DNA of 64,000 bases from Doryteuthis pealeii. Lineage: Eukaryota; Mollusca; Cephalopoda; Myopsida; Loliginidae. The stretch spans positions 87,087,262-87,151,261 of the forward strand of contig CM042152.1 in assembly GCA_023376005.1 (NCBI GenBank). Reading direction: 5' to 3'. Numbering within the stretch: position 1 is the stretch's first letter; each line of letters begins with the position of its first letter. Below are positions 9,943 to 20,614 of this stretch, one piece after another. Under the pieces are notes generated by a model. That model saw nothing but the letters and a program-made list of their open reading frames with translations. It had not been told where the DNA came from and did no database searches. Position numbers and translations under genes: made by a program.

Positions 9943-10850
9943 GATTGATTGATTTTAATGACATTTTATGCCTAGAGGTTAGAGAATTGTGTTCATTGTA
10001 CAGTTATATTCACATTTTTGTAGGATTTCCTTAACAGTTTTTGCAAAGTCTTATATAGTACTGGGTATTCCTATGTAATACAAATAATTTCCATGGTTTC
10101 AAGTATTCCTATCAAATACTAATATTTATATGGCTTCAAATAATTATTCATATTTGATAATAATAATTTTTTGTACACAGTTATATGATTTCAAATAACT
10201 AATAATAATCCTTAGTAAACAATTATATCTTCAAGTAACTATTTTAATACAAATAATTTACAGTTATATGGTATCAAGTATTCCTCTCAATTTCCTAACA
10301 GATCTATTTGACCTGTTGATGGGACTAAATATCTCCCCCAAATCTCAACCGAACTCAACCATCTTTTACTATGTGATACTCCTCATCGAACTCTATCAGA
10401 AAATCATATTAGTTTGGCACTTTATTTGTACACAAAATTAGCCATTTTTGCCCACTCTCAGGGGGATTATCAGGCCTCAAAAGTCACCTAAAACTCCGAA
10501 TTGTGCACTTTTTTCACCATCAGTAAATTCAAGGCATTAGAATCCATGAGAAAAAACAATAAAGTCGATAACGTACATTTTCATCAAAATACGTAGACTT
10601 ATAATGGCTGAAAAATGGCATTTTGGGTGCACCTTTGAAGCCCCATATCACCCCCAAATTTCAACCGAACAAAGTGTACCTGGGAGTACTTGCAATGAAG
10701 TATTATTCCACACTCTCCAGATCACCAGAACTGGAGCTTCACCATCAGATATAGTTTGGTTTCATACCCAGAACAATCCATTAGGGACGGGTATCTTATC
10801 CTTCTGCAAAGGGCAGGAAGAATGTATGGACATTATATTTTTCAGTTAAA
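9943..10850 (-). mobile_element. Old family C2 retroposon with a nested insert
   Basis: The left part (TTTTATGCCTAGAGGTTAG...) matches copies at 41.2 and 61.25 kb, and the right part (CCTGGGAGTA...CACCATCAGATATAGTTT) matches the same family. Sense is inferred as minus by analogy with family C. The two parts are separated by a ~345-bp block (about 10327-10673) absent from the other copies. Confidence 0.65.
10327..10673. other. Insert inside C2 with terminal direct repeats
   Basis: The two ends share CCCCCAAATCTCAACCGAAC and CCCCCAAATTTCAACCGAAC, one mismatch in 20. The interior is unrecognised. Confidence 0.45.
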
Positions 10851-10859
10851 CTAAGCATA

Positions 10860-11332
10860 TCAATATTTGTGTCAACCTATTTCCAGTAATTTTATTTTGT
10901 TAAGAACATTTCTTTAATCAAATTGACAAGAAAGACAGAAATGAAAGAATTTTAATTGCTGATGTTTATTTGTGTATAAGATGTGCTATTTTTTCTAGTA
11001 TTTTCAGTCCAGCTGACATAGACCTAAGTGTAACTCTACTCTACCACAAACTGCACAAAGTGTCACAACTTCTTCTTCCATTTATCAAACTGTTATCAAA
11101 CTTTGTGTTGTGTTTCTTTTTTATTCTTTTGAACTTTCTTTGTCTTGTGCCCTTGAAATCGGCCAGCACAGAGTTAGGGTCATAGACATTGTGCAACGAA
11201 AGTGAAGCGAGTGCAAATCAGGTATTATCACACCTTACATGTCTTGCTCATCTTACTTACTTGAAGAGTCATACAATTGGTGTTTTGTAGAGTGCTGTAT
11301 CTTGGATTTGTTTAAAACAGCACGCAACATCC

Positions 11333-11368
<36 letters not shown>

Positions 11369-11422
11369 ATACAAGGTGTGAAAAAAGTCCAATAGTTAGG
11401 GGTGTGTATTACACCCGGGAAC
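10860..11422. other. AT-rich sequence with (TA)n at 11332-11370
   Basis: No gene seen. The short ORFs have no recognisable pattern. Confidence 0.4.
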
Positions 11423-11760
11423 TACCTTATTTGACAGCATATAGGACGCACTTTTTTCCCAAAATTTTGGCTCAAAAAATTGCCCTGCGTCTTATACATC
11501 ATAAGTGAAGTTATTTTATTATTATTAATTTTATAATTATTATTATTTCCTGCTATTGAGATGTCTTGTGTATGCTTATTGCTTGCCTGTGCTGCCAAAT
11601 TGCTTTTATACAGCTATGTTTCTGCTTGTGTAATGCACAGCTAGACTGTTTCAATAATATATGCTTAAAATACACTAAAAACTTTTTTTCCTGAATCTGA
11701 CCTGCTGAAATGGGGGTGCATCTTATATGTCCGTGAGTCTTATATGCGTCAAATACGGTA
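11423..11760. mobile_element. Short inverted-repeat DNA element (MITE)
   Basis: Left end TACCTTATTTGACAGCATAT and right end (inverted) TACCGTATTTGACGCATATA match as terminal inverted repeats of about 20 bp with a few changes. The interior is AT-rich with no ORF. TACCGTATTT-type ends are common among animal non-autonomous DNA elements; I cannot assign a superfamily, and the flanks give at most a 2-bp TA duplication. Confidence 0.6.
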
Positions 11761-12660
11761 TATAATCAATTCTTTTTCTGGATACATGCCTCACCATATT
11801 TGAGACAGGTTGACCAAAAGTAAGTTATATCTATAGTTTAAATTAATGTGTTTTATTCTGTTACAGAGAAATATCCACTGGAACGTGTGCTTGTTCATAA
11901 TTTTGTTTCTCCTAATGTGAGTTCATTTTGACTGGTGATAAACAGCTAATTAATTCTGGCTGAAATGGTCAAGTTCAGGGCTTTAGATTGTAAAGCAGCA
12001 GTGGTGAAGCAGCAGGAAAGCAGTGGTGAAGCAGTGGCAAGGGCTTTGGGACTCTTAGCTATGGAACCATTTTTCGATCAGCCCTGTTCCCTTTTTGGGG
12101 TCTTCTTTAATGGGGTCCAGATCCCTGAACATACAGCTCTGATTGGCCAGCCAATAGAAACATCAGACCAATGGCCTCATAGCATAATTATCGAGGAGGA
12201 GTAGAAAAGCCACCACCCCCACCCCAGTTGCATTTGATTGGATGGCCAATCAAAACTATGGCCCTGGGTTGCATATCTTGGGAAGGGGGTAAAACTCCAA
12301 CCCACATTTCTTTGATTGGTGAGCCACTCAATAATATTCTTAGTTTTAATCTTCAATAGATTTGTATTTAGCTGACATTATAATTTGAAATGGATATTTG
12401 TTTTTTTTATTACCCAAATCAAAATTTAGAATTGACCTTTTCAAAATTTCTTTTAGTAATTCCGTTCTTTGTCAATGGTAACTTTTGATTTGACCTTTGA
12501 AGGAACCCAGTATAAGGATTGTGGATCACCAGGTGCAGATTTTAATATCATTATTATTATTATTATCATTATTGTTTTATACTAGCTTAACAAAAGATTA
12601 TATCAAACTTTTAATAGATCATCCTAATTAATCTTAATAATGCCAGTCAACTTTATAACA
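11761..12660. other. No gene recognised; unit-length 79-codon ORF and CCAAT-rich patch
   Basis: An ORF at 11965-12204 (79 codons) shows no family resemblance. Between 12130 and 12340 there are several GATTGG/CCAAT motifs in both orientations in a locally GC-richer stretch; this could be coincidence. Confidence 0.3.
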
Positions 12661-12672
12661 TTATGATAGTGT

Positions 12673-13034
12673 ATTATCTGTGTTATTCGGACTATTGTCC
12701 CCATCTTCAATGTTATTTGTACAACGTTTCGGCTGATATACCCTCCGGCCTTCTTCAGGTAGTTCTTGTTGGGCTCGGGAACCTTCTCGGACTCGGGAAC
12801 CTTCTCGGACTCGGTAACCTTCTTTTCGAACTCGGGAACTTTCTTGTCATATTCGGGAGCCATCACGGAACTTTGAACCTAACCCTTTATTTATTCCACG
12901 GGGGTATCCTGTTCTCATTCCGCTAACCATAGCCGGGGTAGGAGTTGTGTTAATTAATTATTTTTCTAACTGCTTTCACTCAGGATTGAACTCGGGTTCT
13001 AATCTTCAAGCCTCATCTCAAACATTCAGAGAAA
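12673..13034 (-). mobile_element. Family D retroposon, simple (non-inverted) copy
   Basis: Bounded by a perfect 12-bp TSD TTATGATAGTGT (12661-12672 and 13035-13046). On the minus strand it starts with the leader TCTCTGAATGTTTGAGATGA, then a B-box-like CCCGAGTTCAATCC, a body with an AATAAAGGGTTAGG motif, several 18-bp repeats (GAGAAGGTTCCCGAGTCC), the CTGAAGAAGGCCGGAGG segment and an end at GATAATAC. This is the only D copy here that is not folded back, so it gives the linear order of the family. Confidence 0.85.
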
Positions 13035-13300
13035 TTATGATAGTGTTATAATATTATACATGAGAATTTTCTTTTCTAGAATTTCAAAGTCAGAGGTGTA
13101 TGTTATGCATCAATAATTACATTATATTAACTGAAAATCAACTTCCACCATCATAAAAGGATTGAAAATTTAGATTATTTGTTGTACCAATGTGAACAAT
13201 ATGATATACTAATAATTATTGAATGCATCCCTTCAGCATTATCATCATTGTTACATTCCACCAAGAGAAAGAAAGAGAGAAAAAGTCAGCCTGGTTATAT

Positions 13301-13677
13301 ATTTTGTATGGCATATAAACCTCAGTGGGTCATTTAATACTGCCAAATTTTGAAATAAATTCATTCTTAATGGATACTCAATTTTTTTATAAACACATTT
13401 TTCTATTTAACCCATAGATGGGACACTAACAGGTACTACCTACCACACCAGTTCAGAGTGACCATGGAGCAATGGTGATGAAGGGGAGCTCCACATTCCC
13501 CAAAACTCCAGAACTGGAACTTCACCATCAGATAAAGTTTAACGTCATTTCCAGGACATGAAGACCCTCAGCCACCGCCTTCTAACACCCATATGATAAA
13601 AAGGGTTGGGGCTTACCATAAGGGCAGTAGGTTTGGGGCAATCATATAGGTGCTAGGGCTTGACATGACCAATCAAT
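13301..13677 (-). mobile_element. Family C retroposon, 5'-truncated
   Basis: Flanked by GCCTGGTTATAT at 13289-13300 and 13678-13689. Covers the 3' ~375 bp of the family and lacks the 5' ~220 bp present in full copies. Sense is inferred as minus because the constant end carries a CAAAC/ACAAA-rich tail and truncation occurs at the other end. Confidence 0.85.
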
Positions 13678-13689
13678 GCCTGGTTATAT

Positions 13690-14231
13690 TCCTTACTTTG
13701 ATGTTAGCACAAAATATTCTATAAAAGCTTCTTCAGTCAAAATCTGCTTTTCGCACTTTCACTATTAAAACATGCAATTTAACTTTCAGCTTGAATTTCA
13801 ACATGTGAAGGGGAAAAATATTGATTTCTAATGCAATCATTTCATCAATAAAACTTTAAAAAAAAAAAGTATTCATTAGTTTTATATATGTATATATATA
13901 TAAATATTATTTACTATTTTTAGAATTTAAAAGAAAATGTGCTGGTCTTCCCTGCTTCGTTGAAAGATTCAGTCACTCAACTCCTCAGTTTTGCTACAAC
14001 CACCACCTGTGTAGATCTCCACAGGATTTTTATCAAATTTTATCAAATGAAAAATCATTCAAGCCCAGTGATGCTGATAGCTTTTTAATTTTGTGTGTCC
14101 TGGGATGCATGTATTTAATTGAGTCCCCGGGAACTTTATTGGGTCCCAATTAAAGTTTCTTAATAAATTATAGAGTTTTTATCTATGAAACACTAAAGCC
14201 ATCTAACCCCAACCTTGTACCCAATAGTGTG
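13690..14231. other. AT-rich sequence, no gene seen
   Basis: Contains a TATA-rich run near 13883-13902. Nothing else recognised. Confidence 0.4.
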
Positions 14232-14541
14232 TAATTCATTTCCAAGAAAATATTAAAATGTATTTAAATTTAGCTGGAAATGGTGGGGGAAGAGAAAAAA
14301 AACACTGGGATGCATGGATAGAATTTTACTTTTAATTTTAATTCATTTCCAAGAAAATATTAAAATGTATTTAAATTTAGCTGGAAATGGTGGGGGAAGA
14401 GAAAAAAACACTGGGATGCATGGATAGAATTTTACTTTTAATTTTAATTCATTTCCAAGAAAATATTAAAATGTATTTAAATTTAGCTGGAAATAGTGGG
14501 GAAGAGAAAAAAACACTGGGATGCATGGATAGAATTTTACT
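14232..14541. repeat. Tandem repeat, 106-107 bp unit, three copies
   Basis: Each unit runs from ATTCATTTCCAAG to GATAGAATTTTAC; starts lie at 14234, 14341 and 14447. Copies are nearly identical, so the amplification is recent. The third copy lacks the AT-rich end. Confidence 0.95.
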
Positions 14542-15138
14542 GCGTCCTTTTAGATTTTCATGCATCAGTGACGCAGGACGAATATCTATCAGCATCTCTG
14601 CAAGCCCATTTATTTCATAAAGAATTTTAAGCAGACTTCTTCACCAACACAGTTTCTATACTCTGCTAGAAGAGAACGTATCGATAGTCGGTTGTGTTGA
14701 AGGAGCTTAGCAGAAATAACACTTGAACAGAGAATTAGGCCTGTGTGTCAAGACTGATCTGACGTAAATACTTCTTTAAGTCTCTTCTTGCAATGTCTGT
14801 GGTCGACTGCAGTTCAGCATCTTGAGAACTCAAAGAAAATCAAAGACACACACAGTGAGTTGTTTCTAGCACTGTTACTGTAAAGTATTAAGAAATGAGA
14901 AAACAAATTATTGAGGGAATTTTTAATAAGAAAAACTACTGATTCAGCATCGAATGATATAATATACATTCTTATGTAGAATAAATATTAAAATTACAAT
15001 ATTAAATTTAAATTTAACTAAATAAGAATTTTCTGTTTAAATAGCTATTCATTTTGAATAGGAGAAATGAGAATTAAGGAATAAATAAACGAATAGAATA
15101 AGTCGCACGTGAAAATTGAGAGAAAAATAATGTAGTGT
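14542..15138. other. No gene; start of a locally duplicated block
   Basis: From about 14945 the sequence is related to 15499-15600, and from about 15068 to 16135-16320, showing local duplication (see the D and C copies inside it). Confidence 0.6.
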
Positions 15139-15151
15139 TCAACTGTTATTA

Positions 15152-15359
15152 GTATTATCTGCGTTATTCGGACTATTGTCCCCATCTTCATTGTTATTTG
15201 TACAACGTTTCGGCTGATATATCCTCCAGGCTTCTTCAGAGAAGGTTCCCGAGTCCGACAAGAAATACCTGAAGAAGGCCGGAGGGTATATCGGCTGAAA
15301 CGTTGTACAAATAACAATGAAGATGGGGATAATAGTCCGAATAACGCAGATAATACTAA
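15152..15359. mobile_element. Family D foldback, short symmetrical copy
   Basis: A 208-bp insert made of two inverted ~85-bp copies of the D 3' end around a short centre. Perfect TSD TCAACTGTTATTA (15139-15151 and 15360-15372). A paralogous stretch at 16.2 kb has the uninterrupted site TCAACCGTTATTA, which is the empty site and confirms both boundaries. Confidence 0.9.
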
Positions 15360-15681
15360 TCAACTGTTATTATCTGAAAAAAAATGTATCTCAGTTTAAC
15401 TAAGGGATTACATTGACTTAGTTAAGAGTAGGGTTGGGTCTTGATGAAATCATTTCGATTCACCATAGAATGATAGAATTTTTTTTTTTTTTTAGAATGA
15501 ATATTAGAATTACAATATTAAATTTGAATTTAACTAAACAAATTAATTTTTTTAAATAGTTATTAATTTTAAATAGCATAAATACTGAAAAGAATGGTGA
15601 AAAACTATAAATTAGCAATATAATTAGAATTAAATTTTAACTGCTTTTATTAGCAATTATTTATAATTAGAATTGAATTAA

Positions 15682-16106
15682 GTTTGGTTTTGTTTTGTGC
15701 ATATCAACCTCAGTGGGTCATTTAATGCCGATAAAGTTTTGAAATAAATCAATTCTTAATGGATAATACAATTTTTTTATAAATACATTTTTCTATTTAA
15801 CCCATAGATGGGACCCTAACAGGTACTACCACTCTGGGTCAGAGTGGACCAGGGAGAAATGGTGATGAAGGGGTGCTCCACATTCCCCAAAACTCCAGAA
15901 CTGGAACCTCACCATCAGATAGAGTTTAACGTCATTCCCAGGACATGTAGACCCGCAGCCACCGCCTTCTAGCACCCATATGATAAAAAGGGGTTGGGGC
16001 TTGCCATAAGGGTAATAGGGTTGGGAAAATCATATAGGTGCTAGGGCTTGACATGACCAGCCGATTGATCGGAGGAGGCCACTCCGACCGCCCGTCTAGC
16101 CCAAGA
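15682..16106 (-). mobile_element. Family C retroposon, 5'-truncated
   Basis: Flanked by a perfect 15-bp TSD TTAGAATTGAATTAA (15667-15681 and 16107-16121). It ends at GTCTAGCCCAAGA, so the 5' ~180 bp of the family are missing. It sits between the two halves of a local duplication. Confidence 0.9.
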
Positions 16107-16338
16107 TTAGAATTGAATTAATAACAATACAGAAATGAGAACTAAGGAATAAATAAACGAATAGAATAAGCCGCATGTGAAAATTGAGAGAAAAATAACG
16201 AAGTTATCAACCGTTATTATCTGAAAAGAAATATATCTCAGTTTAACTAAGGAATTACATTGACTTAGTTAAGCGTAGGTTGGGTCCTGATGAAATCATT
16301 TGGATTGAAACCAAGGCCCTCCCTTAAGTCTTTTCCTC

Positions 16339-16369
<31 letters not shown>

Positions 16370-16463
16370 TTATCTGGTAATAAGAGGAAAATATTCAAAA
16401 GACATAAAATCCTATATGATCATTTGATTTTTTCTTTTTTGTTACAGTCTAAAAATAAAGGTG

Positions 16464-16717
16464 GATATTTACCACATACCCCATGTGTATGGGTTAGGCA
16501 CAAGGCCCTATTAATGTGGGACCACCCACAAACCGAAGTTCATGGGAGGTGGGTGCAAAAAATATGTTGATCCCGTTGGCATTCACCCTCAAGGGGGGGC
16601 AAATAAATTCAGCCCTGTCTCTTTAAATCGAGGGAGCAGGTGTTGCCTGGGGGGTGGCCCCCTGGGATCAATGATGTTAACTTATGTGGTCAAGTTTCCG
16701 GTTGAAAACGGAGTTTT
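16464..16717 (+). mobile_element. GC-rich retroposon, family I
   Basis: Clearly richer in G and C than its surroundings, with a perfect 13-bp TSD AAAAATAAAGGTG (16451-16463 and 16718-16730). It matches 57366-57668 in inverse orientation over landmarks GTATGGG...GGCACAAGGCC, CCTCAAGGGGGG and GGCCCCCTGGGA. The ORF crossing it (to 16859) is a by-product of its GC content. Origin unknown; no clear A and B boxes were found. Confidence 0.8.
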
Positions 16718-16730
16718 AAAAATAAAGGTG

Positions 16731-17206
16731 AAAGATATTGAATACTATGTTCCTTTATATGACATAGTTAAAAAACCTGTTTCTCTCTCTTTCTCTCTCC
16801 TAAAAAGCCAGGGAGTTATAAGTTTTATCCTCAACAAATCTAGGCTTCTTGTCTTCTAACATTTAAAACCTAAAAACAATACAGACGATATCTTGATTGA
16901 TTTAAGAGCTAAAAAGAGTGCTTTTCCATCATGCACATGGTATTAAGATACTGAGCTTGTAAAACAAACAAAAATTATTTAATTCAACTATGTATGTGCC
17001 AAACTTTGAGTGGAGATTAATTCTGATATCTTAAATGTTTTAGTTGTTTTCCACTTAAAAAAAAGAAAAAAAAAAGGCTTCTGGCAAACGAACAAAAGAA
17101 AAGAAACTACAAACTGAATATAAAGATGAACAAAATCATTTTAAAAATGGCATACAAAGAATATATATACTGGGGGTGGGGGGTAGGACGTGAAAGTTTT
17201 CAGCCC
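16731..17206. other. AT-rich sequence, no gene seen
   Basis: Includes an A-rich run at 17058-17075. Nothing recognised. Confidence 0.4.
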
Positions 17207-17221
17207 AACCAAAATGGAAAT

Positions 17222-17610
17222 CGGCTGGTCACGTCAAGCCCTAGCACCTATATAATTTTCCCAACCCATTGCTGTTATGGCAAGCCCGACCCTTTTTATC
17301 ATATGGGTGCTAGAAGGCGGTGACTGCGGGTCTTCATGTCCTGGAAATGACGTTAAACTCTATCTGATGGTGAGGTTCCAGTGTTTGAGATTTGGGGAAT
17401 GTGGAGCACCCCTTCATCACCGTTGCTCCCGGGTCCACTCTGACCCGGAGTGGTAGTACCTGTTAGGGTCCCATCTATGGGTTAAATAGAAAAACATGAG
17501 TTTATAAAAAATTGTTATTATCCATTAAGAATTGATTTATTTCAAAACTTTATCGACATTAAATGACCCACCGAGGTTGATATGCCGTAAAACAAAACAA
17601 AACCAAACCA
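17222..17610 (+). mobile_element. Family C retroposon, 5'-truncated, opposite orientation
   Basis: TSD AACCAAAATGGAAAT at 17207-17221 and 17611-17625. The 3' end shows the tail clearly: GCCGTAAAACAAAACAAAAC followed by repeats of CAAAC. The 5' truncation point is at CGGCTGGTCACG. Confidence 0.9.
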
Positions 17611-17625
17611 AACCAAAATGGAAAT

Positions 17626-18169
17626 GGGTTCTTTTTTTTTAAATTCCTTATTGTAATTTTTTCAAGGGTTAATTTTTTTTCAAGAGTTAATTCTTCTTTT
17701 AAGGGTTGATGAAACTTTAAAGCCACCATTTCAACCAAGCAGCGTTGACTAAACCTTTTTATCTCAAGAGAATTTTTATGCTTACAACACACTAACATTA
17801 ATTTACTACTCTTTTCTACACTTTCAATTTCAATTTCAACCTCATAATTAATTTCTACATTAAGAGTAGATACAAATTACAAATTAACTTAATACAAAAT
17901 TATTATTGAAATACAAATTAATTATATATAACTATCAATAAAGTTGTATATTATTAATTTAATACAAAATTATTATTTGAAAATTAAGACTGTGGATATA
18001 TGGATATATATATATATAATATTATATATATTATATATATATATGTATAACTTAATACAAATAATTTTATACAAATTAACTCTTTTCAAGAGTGAATTCT
18101 TCTTTTAAGGGTTAATAAAACTTGGGAAATGATGTAAAATGTAAAGTGTACTGAAAAGTTATATATATT
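17626..18169. other. AT-rich sequence with (TA)n near 18008-18044
   Basis: A short direct repeat: TTCAAGAGTTAATTCTTCTT near 17680 and a variant near 18084. No gene seen. Confidence 0.5.
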
Positions 18170-18238
18170 TTGGTTTGGTTTCTTTGTTTAATGGCATATC
18201 AAGCTTCATGGCTTATTTAATGCTAAAAGAACAGTGAA
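18170..18238 (-). mobile_element. Family C 3' end fragment
   Basis: Only the last ~70 bp (GGCATATCAAGCTTCATGGC and the tail) remain; SINE B follows directly. Confidence 0.7.
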
Positions 18239-18239
18239 G

Positions 18240-18460
18240 TAAAGTCGTCAGGGTGGCCTAAAGTCAGTATCAGCCAGACAGTGAGGGAGTCTATCCCATT
18301 TTCACTAGCGCTGGATCAAGGAGATTGTCTTGGCATCTGAGGTGGAGCACCACACCTACTATCAAATCCTCACTTTACTGCACAAATCCCTGTGCTACTC
18401 ATACGCTGAGTTGGCGAGGGCAGGTATTGGACGCTCTACCAACTGAGCTAAACAAGCCCT
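18240..18460 (-). mobile_element. tRNA-derived SINE, family B
   Basis: Complete body, with the tRNA head at 18405-18460 on the minus strand (A box TAGCTCAGTTGGTAGAGC-like). About 20 bp are deleted between the B and A boxes, so this head is damaged. Confidence 0.85.
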
Positions 18461-18475
18461 AGTGGTACTATATAA

Positions 18476-18605
18476 TCCATAGCTGGGGGATGAAAGGGCT
18501 CATACCTTTCCCAAGGGTATAAGTCTGAAAGTGAAGTAATAGTGCAAACTCTTTTACTACGATGTTGCAGTCTAGCATGTTAACCACTATACCACCTATA
18601 TGAAT
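18476..18605 (-). mobile_element. tRNA-derived SINE, family A, decayed fragment
   Basis: Matches the family A body (CCATAGCTGGGGGATG, ACCTTTCCCAAGGGTAT) and its head (GTTAACCACTATACCAC on plus). The start of the body is missing next to SINE B. Confidence 0.7.
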
Positions 18606-18939
18606 ATGTAAAATATTATGTACATTTCATGACTTTAGGTCATTCCATTCTTGGTTAACCTCCAATAACTTTTCAGCACCCCCTTTATATAACTTAGGAG
18701 AGTGTAGGCATATAGTTACCAGTGCTTGGTCACTCTTAGTTTCTCACTTATACTCTATCACCAATATTATTTCTAAATATAGCAAACTATATATATATAT
18801 ATATTATAATATATTAATGATTTGAAGGCAATTACAATGCATATAAAAACTAAAAACAAAAAGATGCTTTTTTTTGTCTTATCAATTTCAAAGTAAACCT
18901 TTATCTTCAGAGACGGTTATCAGAAATGTATGTGCTTCA

Positions 18940-19027
18940 GTCTTTTTTTGTTGGTTATTTTTTTTTTCTTTCTTTCTTTTTTGTCTTCTTCTTCTCTTTT
19001 TTCTTTCTCCTCCTTTCTTTTTTCTTT
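18940..19027. repeat. Polypyrimidine tract
   Basis: Almost only T and C on the plus strand over ~85 bp. Low complexity. Confidence 0.9.
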
Positions 19028-19215
19028 ATGTCATGAATGAAATGGGCGAATAAATGTAATTTCTTATTTTTTGGAATATCTGTTGAGAATGAATGTTTGA
19101 ATTTTTTATGTATGTATATGTATCCAATATTGTCTGGTTACCTTCTGGTGAATAATGCAACAAAGTAGCTATGTTGAATTCAAAATAAAAACGGTCACAT
19201 AGAAGAATTCATATT

Positions 19216-19334
19216 CTGGCGCTCCACCTCGGATGATAAAAAACAATCTCCTTGGTCTAGTGCTAATGAAAAGTGGATAGACTCCCTCGCTGTCTGGCTG
19301 TTACTGACTTTAGACCACCCCGACGACTTTACTA
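19216..19334 (+). mobile_element. SINE family B, 5'-truncated
   Basis: Only the 3' half (from GGCGCTCCACCTCGGATGAT to GACGACTTTACTA) is present; no tRNA head. Confidence 0.8.
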
Positions 19335-19409
19335 TATATTTAAGGTACTTATGAAAGCTATTGAGAGTAAAGGCCACATTTATGGAAGGTACCAAGTTGT
19401 TCAATATGA

Positions 19410-19410
<1 letters not shown>

Positions 19411-19450
<40 letters not shown>
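19411..19450. repeat. (CT)n(AT)n microsatellite
   Basis: CT dinucleotides passing into AT dinucleotides. Confidence 0.95.
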
Positions 19451-19653
19451 GCACTCTTATCACAAATCAAAGTATCTTTGTCCTCTCTACAAGATCAAAG
19501 TGTTACTCCCCTGTCTTCTGTCTAGGATCAGTTTATTTTGAATAACTTAGTATTTAAGAACCATAATGCTCATATAGTGGATATGTCACTCATTAAGAAA
19601 ATAAAACTTATACTTCATTCTCTATATATATATATATATATATGTATATATAA

Positions 19654-20052
19654 TGGACTCTCTTGTTGATTTTCGACGCACGAGGGTTCATACAATGAAC
19701 AATCCACACAGTGATTTGTTTTATAGTGGTGAAGGCTTGTGTTGGACCATCTGCACTTTTTTGGCACAGTTGATAGGAAAGAATTGGTGCATAAGGAATG
19801 CCACAAACCCAATCAACGACTGACCTCAGGAATTTTGAATTCAGAGTTATCCCTCTCCTAGACTGGTTACCTACCCAAGGTTAAAGAGCCCAGTCTGCCC
19901 TACTATTTTACCCATAGCTGGAGGGAGAATATTTGGATTCATACCTTTCCCAAGGGTATTAGCACTATGTGAAATGCCAACAGCCTTGTCTGGGATTTGA
20001 ACTCGAGTGGACAAGTCCATTTCCCATGACTCTAACCATTATGCCACGCGCT
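19654..20052 (-). mobile_element. SINE family A with the alternative 3' tail (A')
   Basis: The head (right end) and body are those of family A, but instead of the usual tail the copy continues for ~185 bp to GAGAGTCCAT and then into (TA)n. The copy at 29261-29664 has exactly the same long form. Both ends border (TA)n tracts (19621-19653 and 20056-20080). Confidence 0.85.
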
Positions 20053-20131
20053 TTATTATATATATATATATATATATATGAAAGTACGTAAATAAACATT
20101 ATGTTTATTTGATATGGCTTTTAGCCGACAA

Positions 20132-20416
20132 TTTTTGGAGGATATGTGCTTAATTGAAGTCATACCTAATTTTTGAAAATTAATTAGTTGATAATTAATG
20201 AAATTAGGCGGGCATATATGTTCAAATGTAATGCTAAACAGATCAAGAAAATGTCAATCCCTGAATAGGTCAAAATGTACATTCAAGGATTGACATTTTC
20301 TCGATCTGTTTAGCCTTACATTTGAACATATATGCCCGCCTAATTTCATTAATTATTAACTAATTAATTTAAAAAAATTAGGTATGACTTCAATTAAGCA
20401 CATATCCTCCAAAAAT
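20132..20416. repeat. 285-bp hairpin with ~125-bp arms
   Basis: The arms are near-identical inverted copies (landmarks TTTTTGGAGGATATGTGCTT, TTAGGCGGGCATATATG, GGATTGACATTTTCTCGATC) around a ~28-base loop. Arm identity is very high, so the structure is young or maintained. It lies between (TA)n tracts. No ORF and no hammerhead core were found. It could be a terminal palindrome of a retroelement or a foldback DNA element. Confidence 0.85.
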
Positions 20417-20423
20417 ATATATA

Positions 20424-20457
20424 TATGAACACACACACATACATACATACATCCGCC

Positions 20458-20489
<32 letters not shown>

Positions 20490-20614
20490 AGTTCACTATG
20501 TTCTTCTGGTGAATATAACTATATATACATATCTAGATAGACAGATGCAGGTGTCTCTGTGAGTGAGTGAGTGAGAGTGAGTGAGTGAGTGAGAGTGAGT
20601 GTGTGTGTGTGTGT
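20424..20614. repeat. Cluster of microsatellites: (CA)n, (TA)n, (GAGT)n, (GT)n
   Basis: CA and TA runs at 20430-20490, GAGT units at 20560-20600, then GT repeats to 20614. Confidence 0.9.

Noticed and set aside
11965..12204. 79-codon gene beginning MVKFRALDCKAAVVKQ
   Set aside because: No family recognised and no supporting context; kept only as a note in the region entry.
12130..12340. CCAAT-box promoter cluster
   Set aside because: Motifs are short and no downstream gene or TATA context is visible.
16542..16859. 105-codon gene
   Set aside because: Crosses the boundary of the GC-rich retroposon and its TSD, so the frame is accidental.
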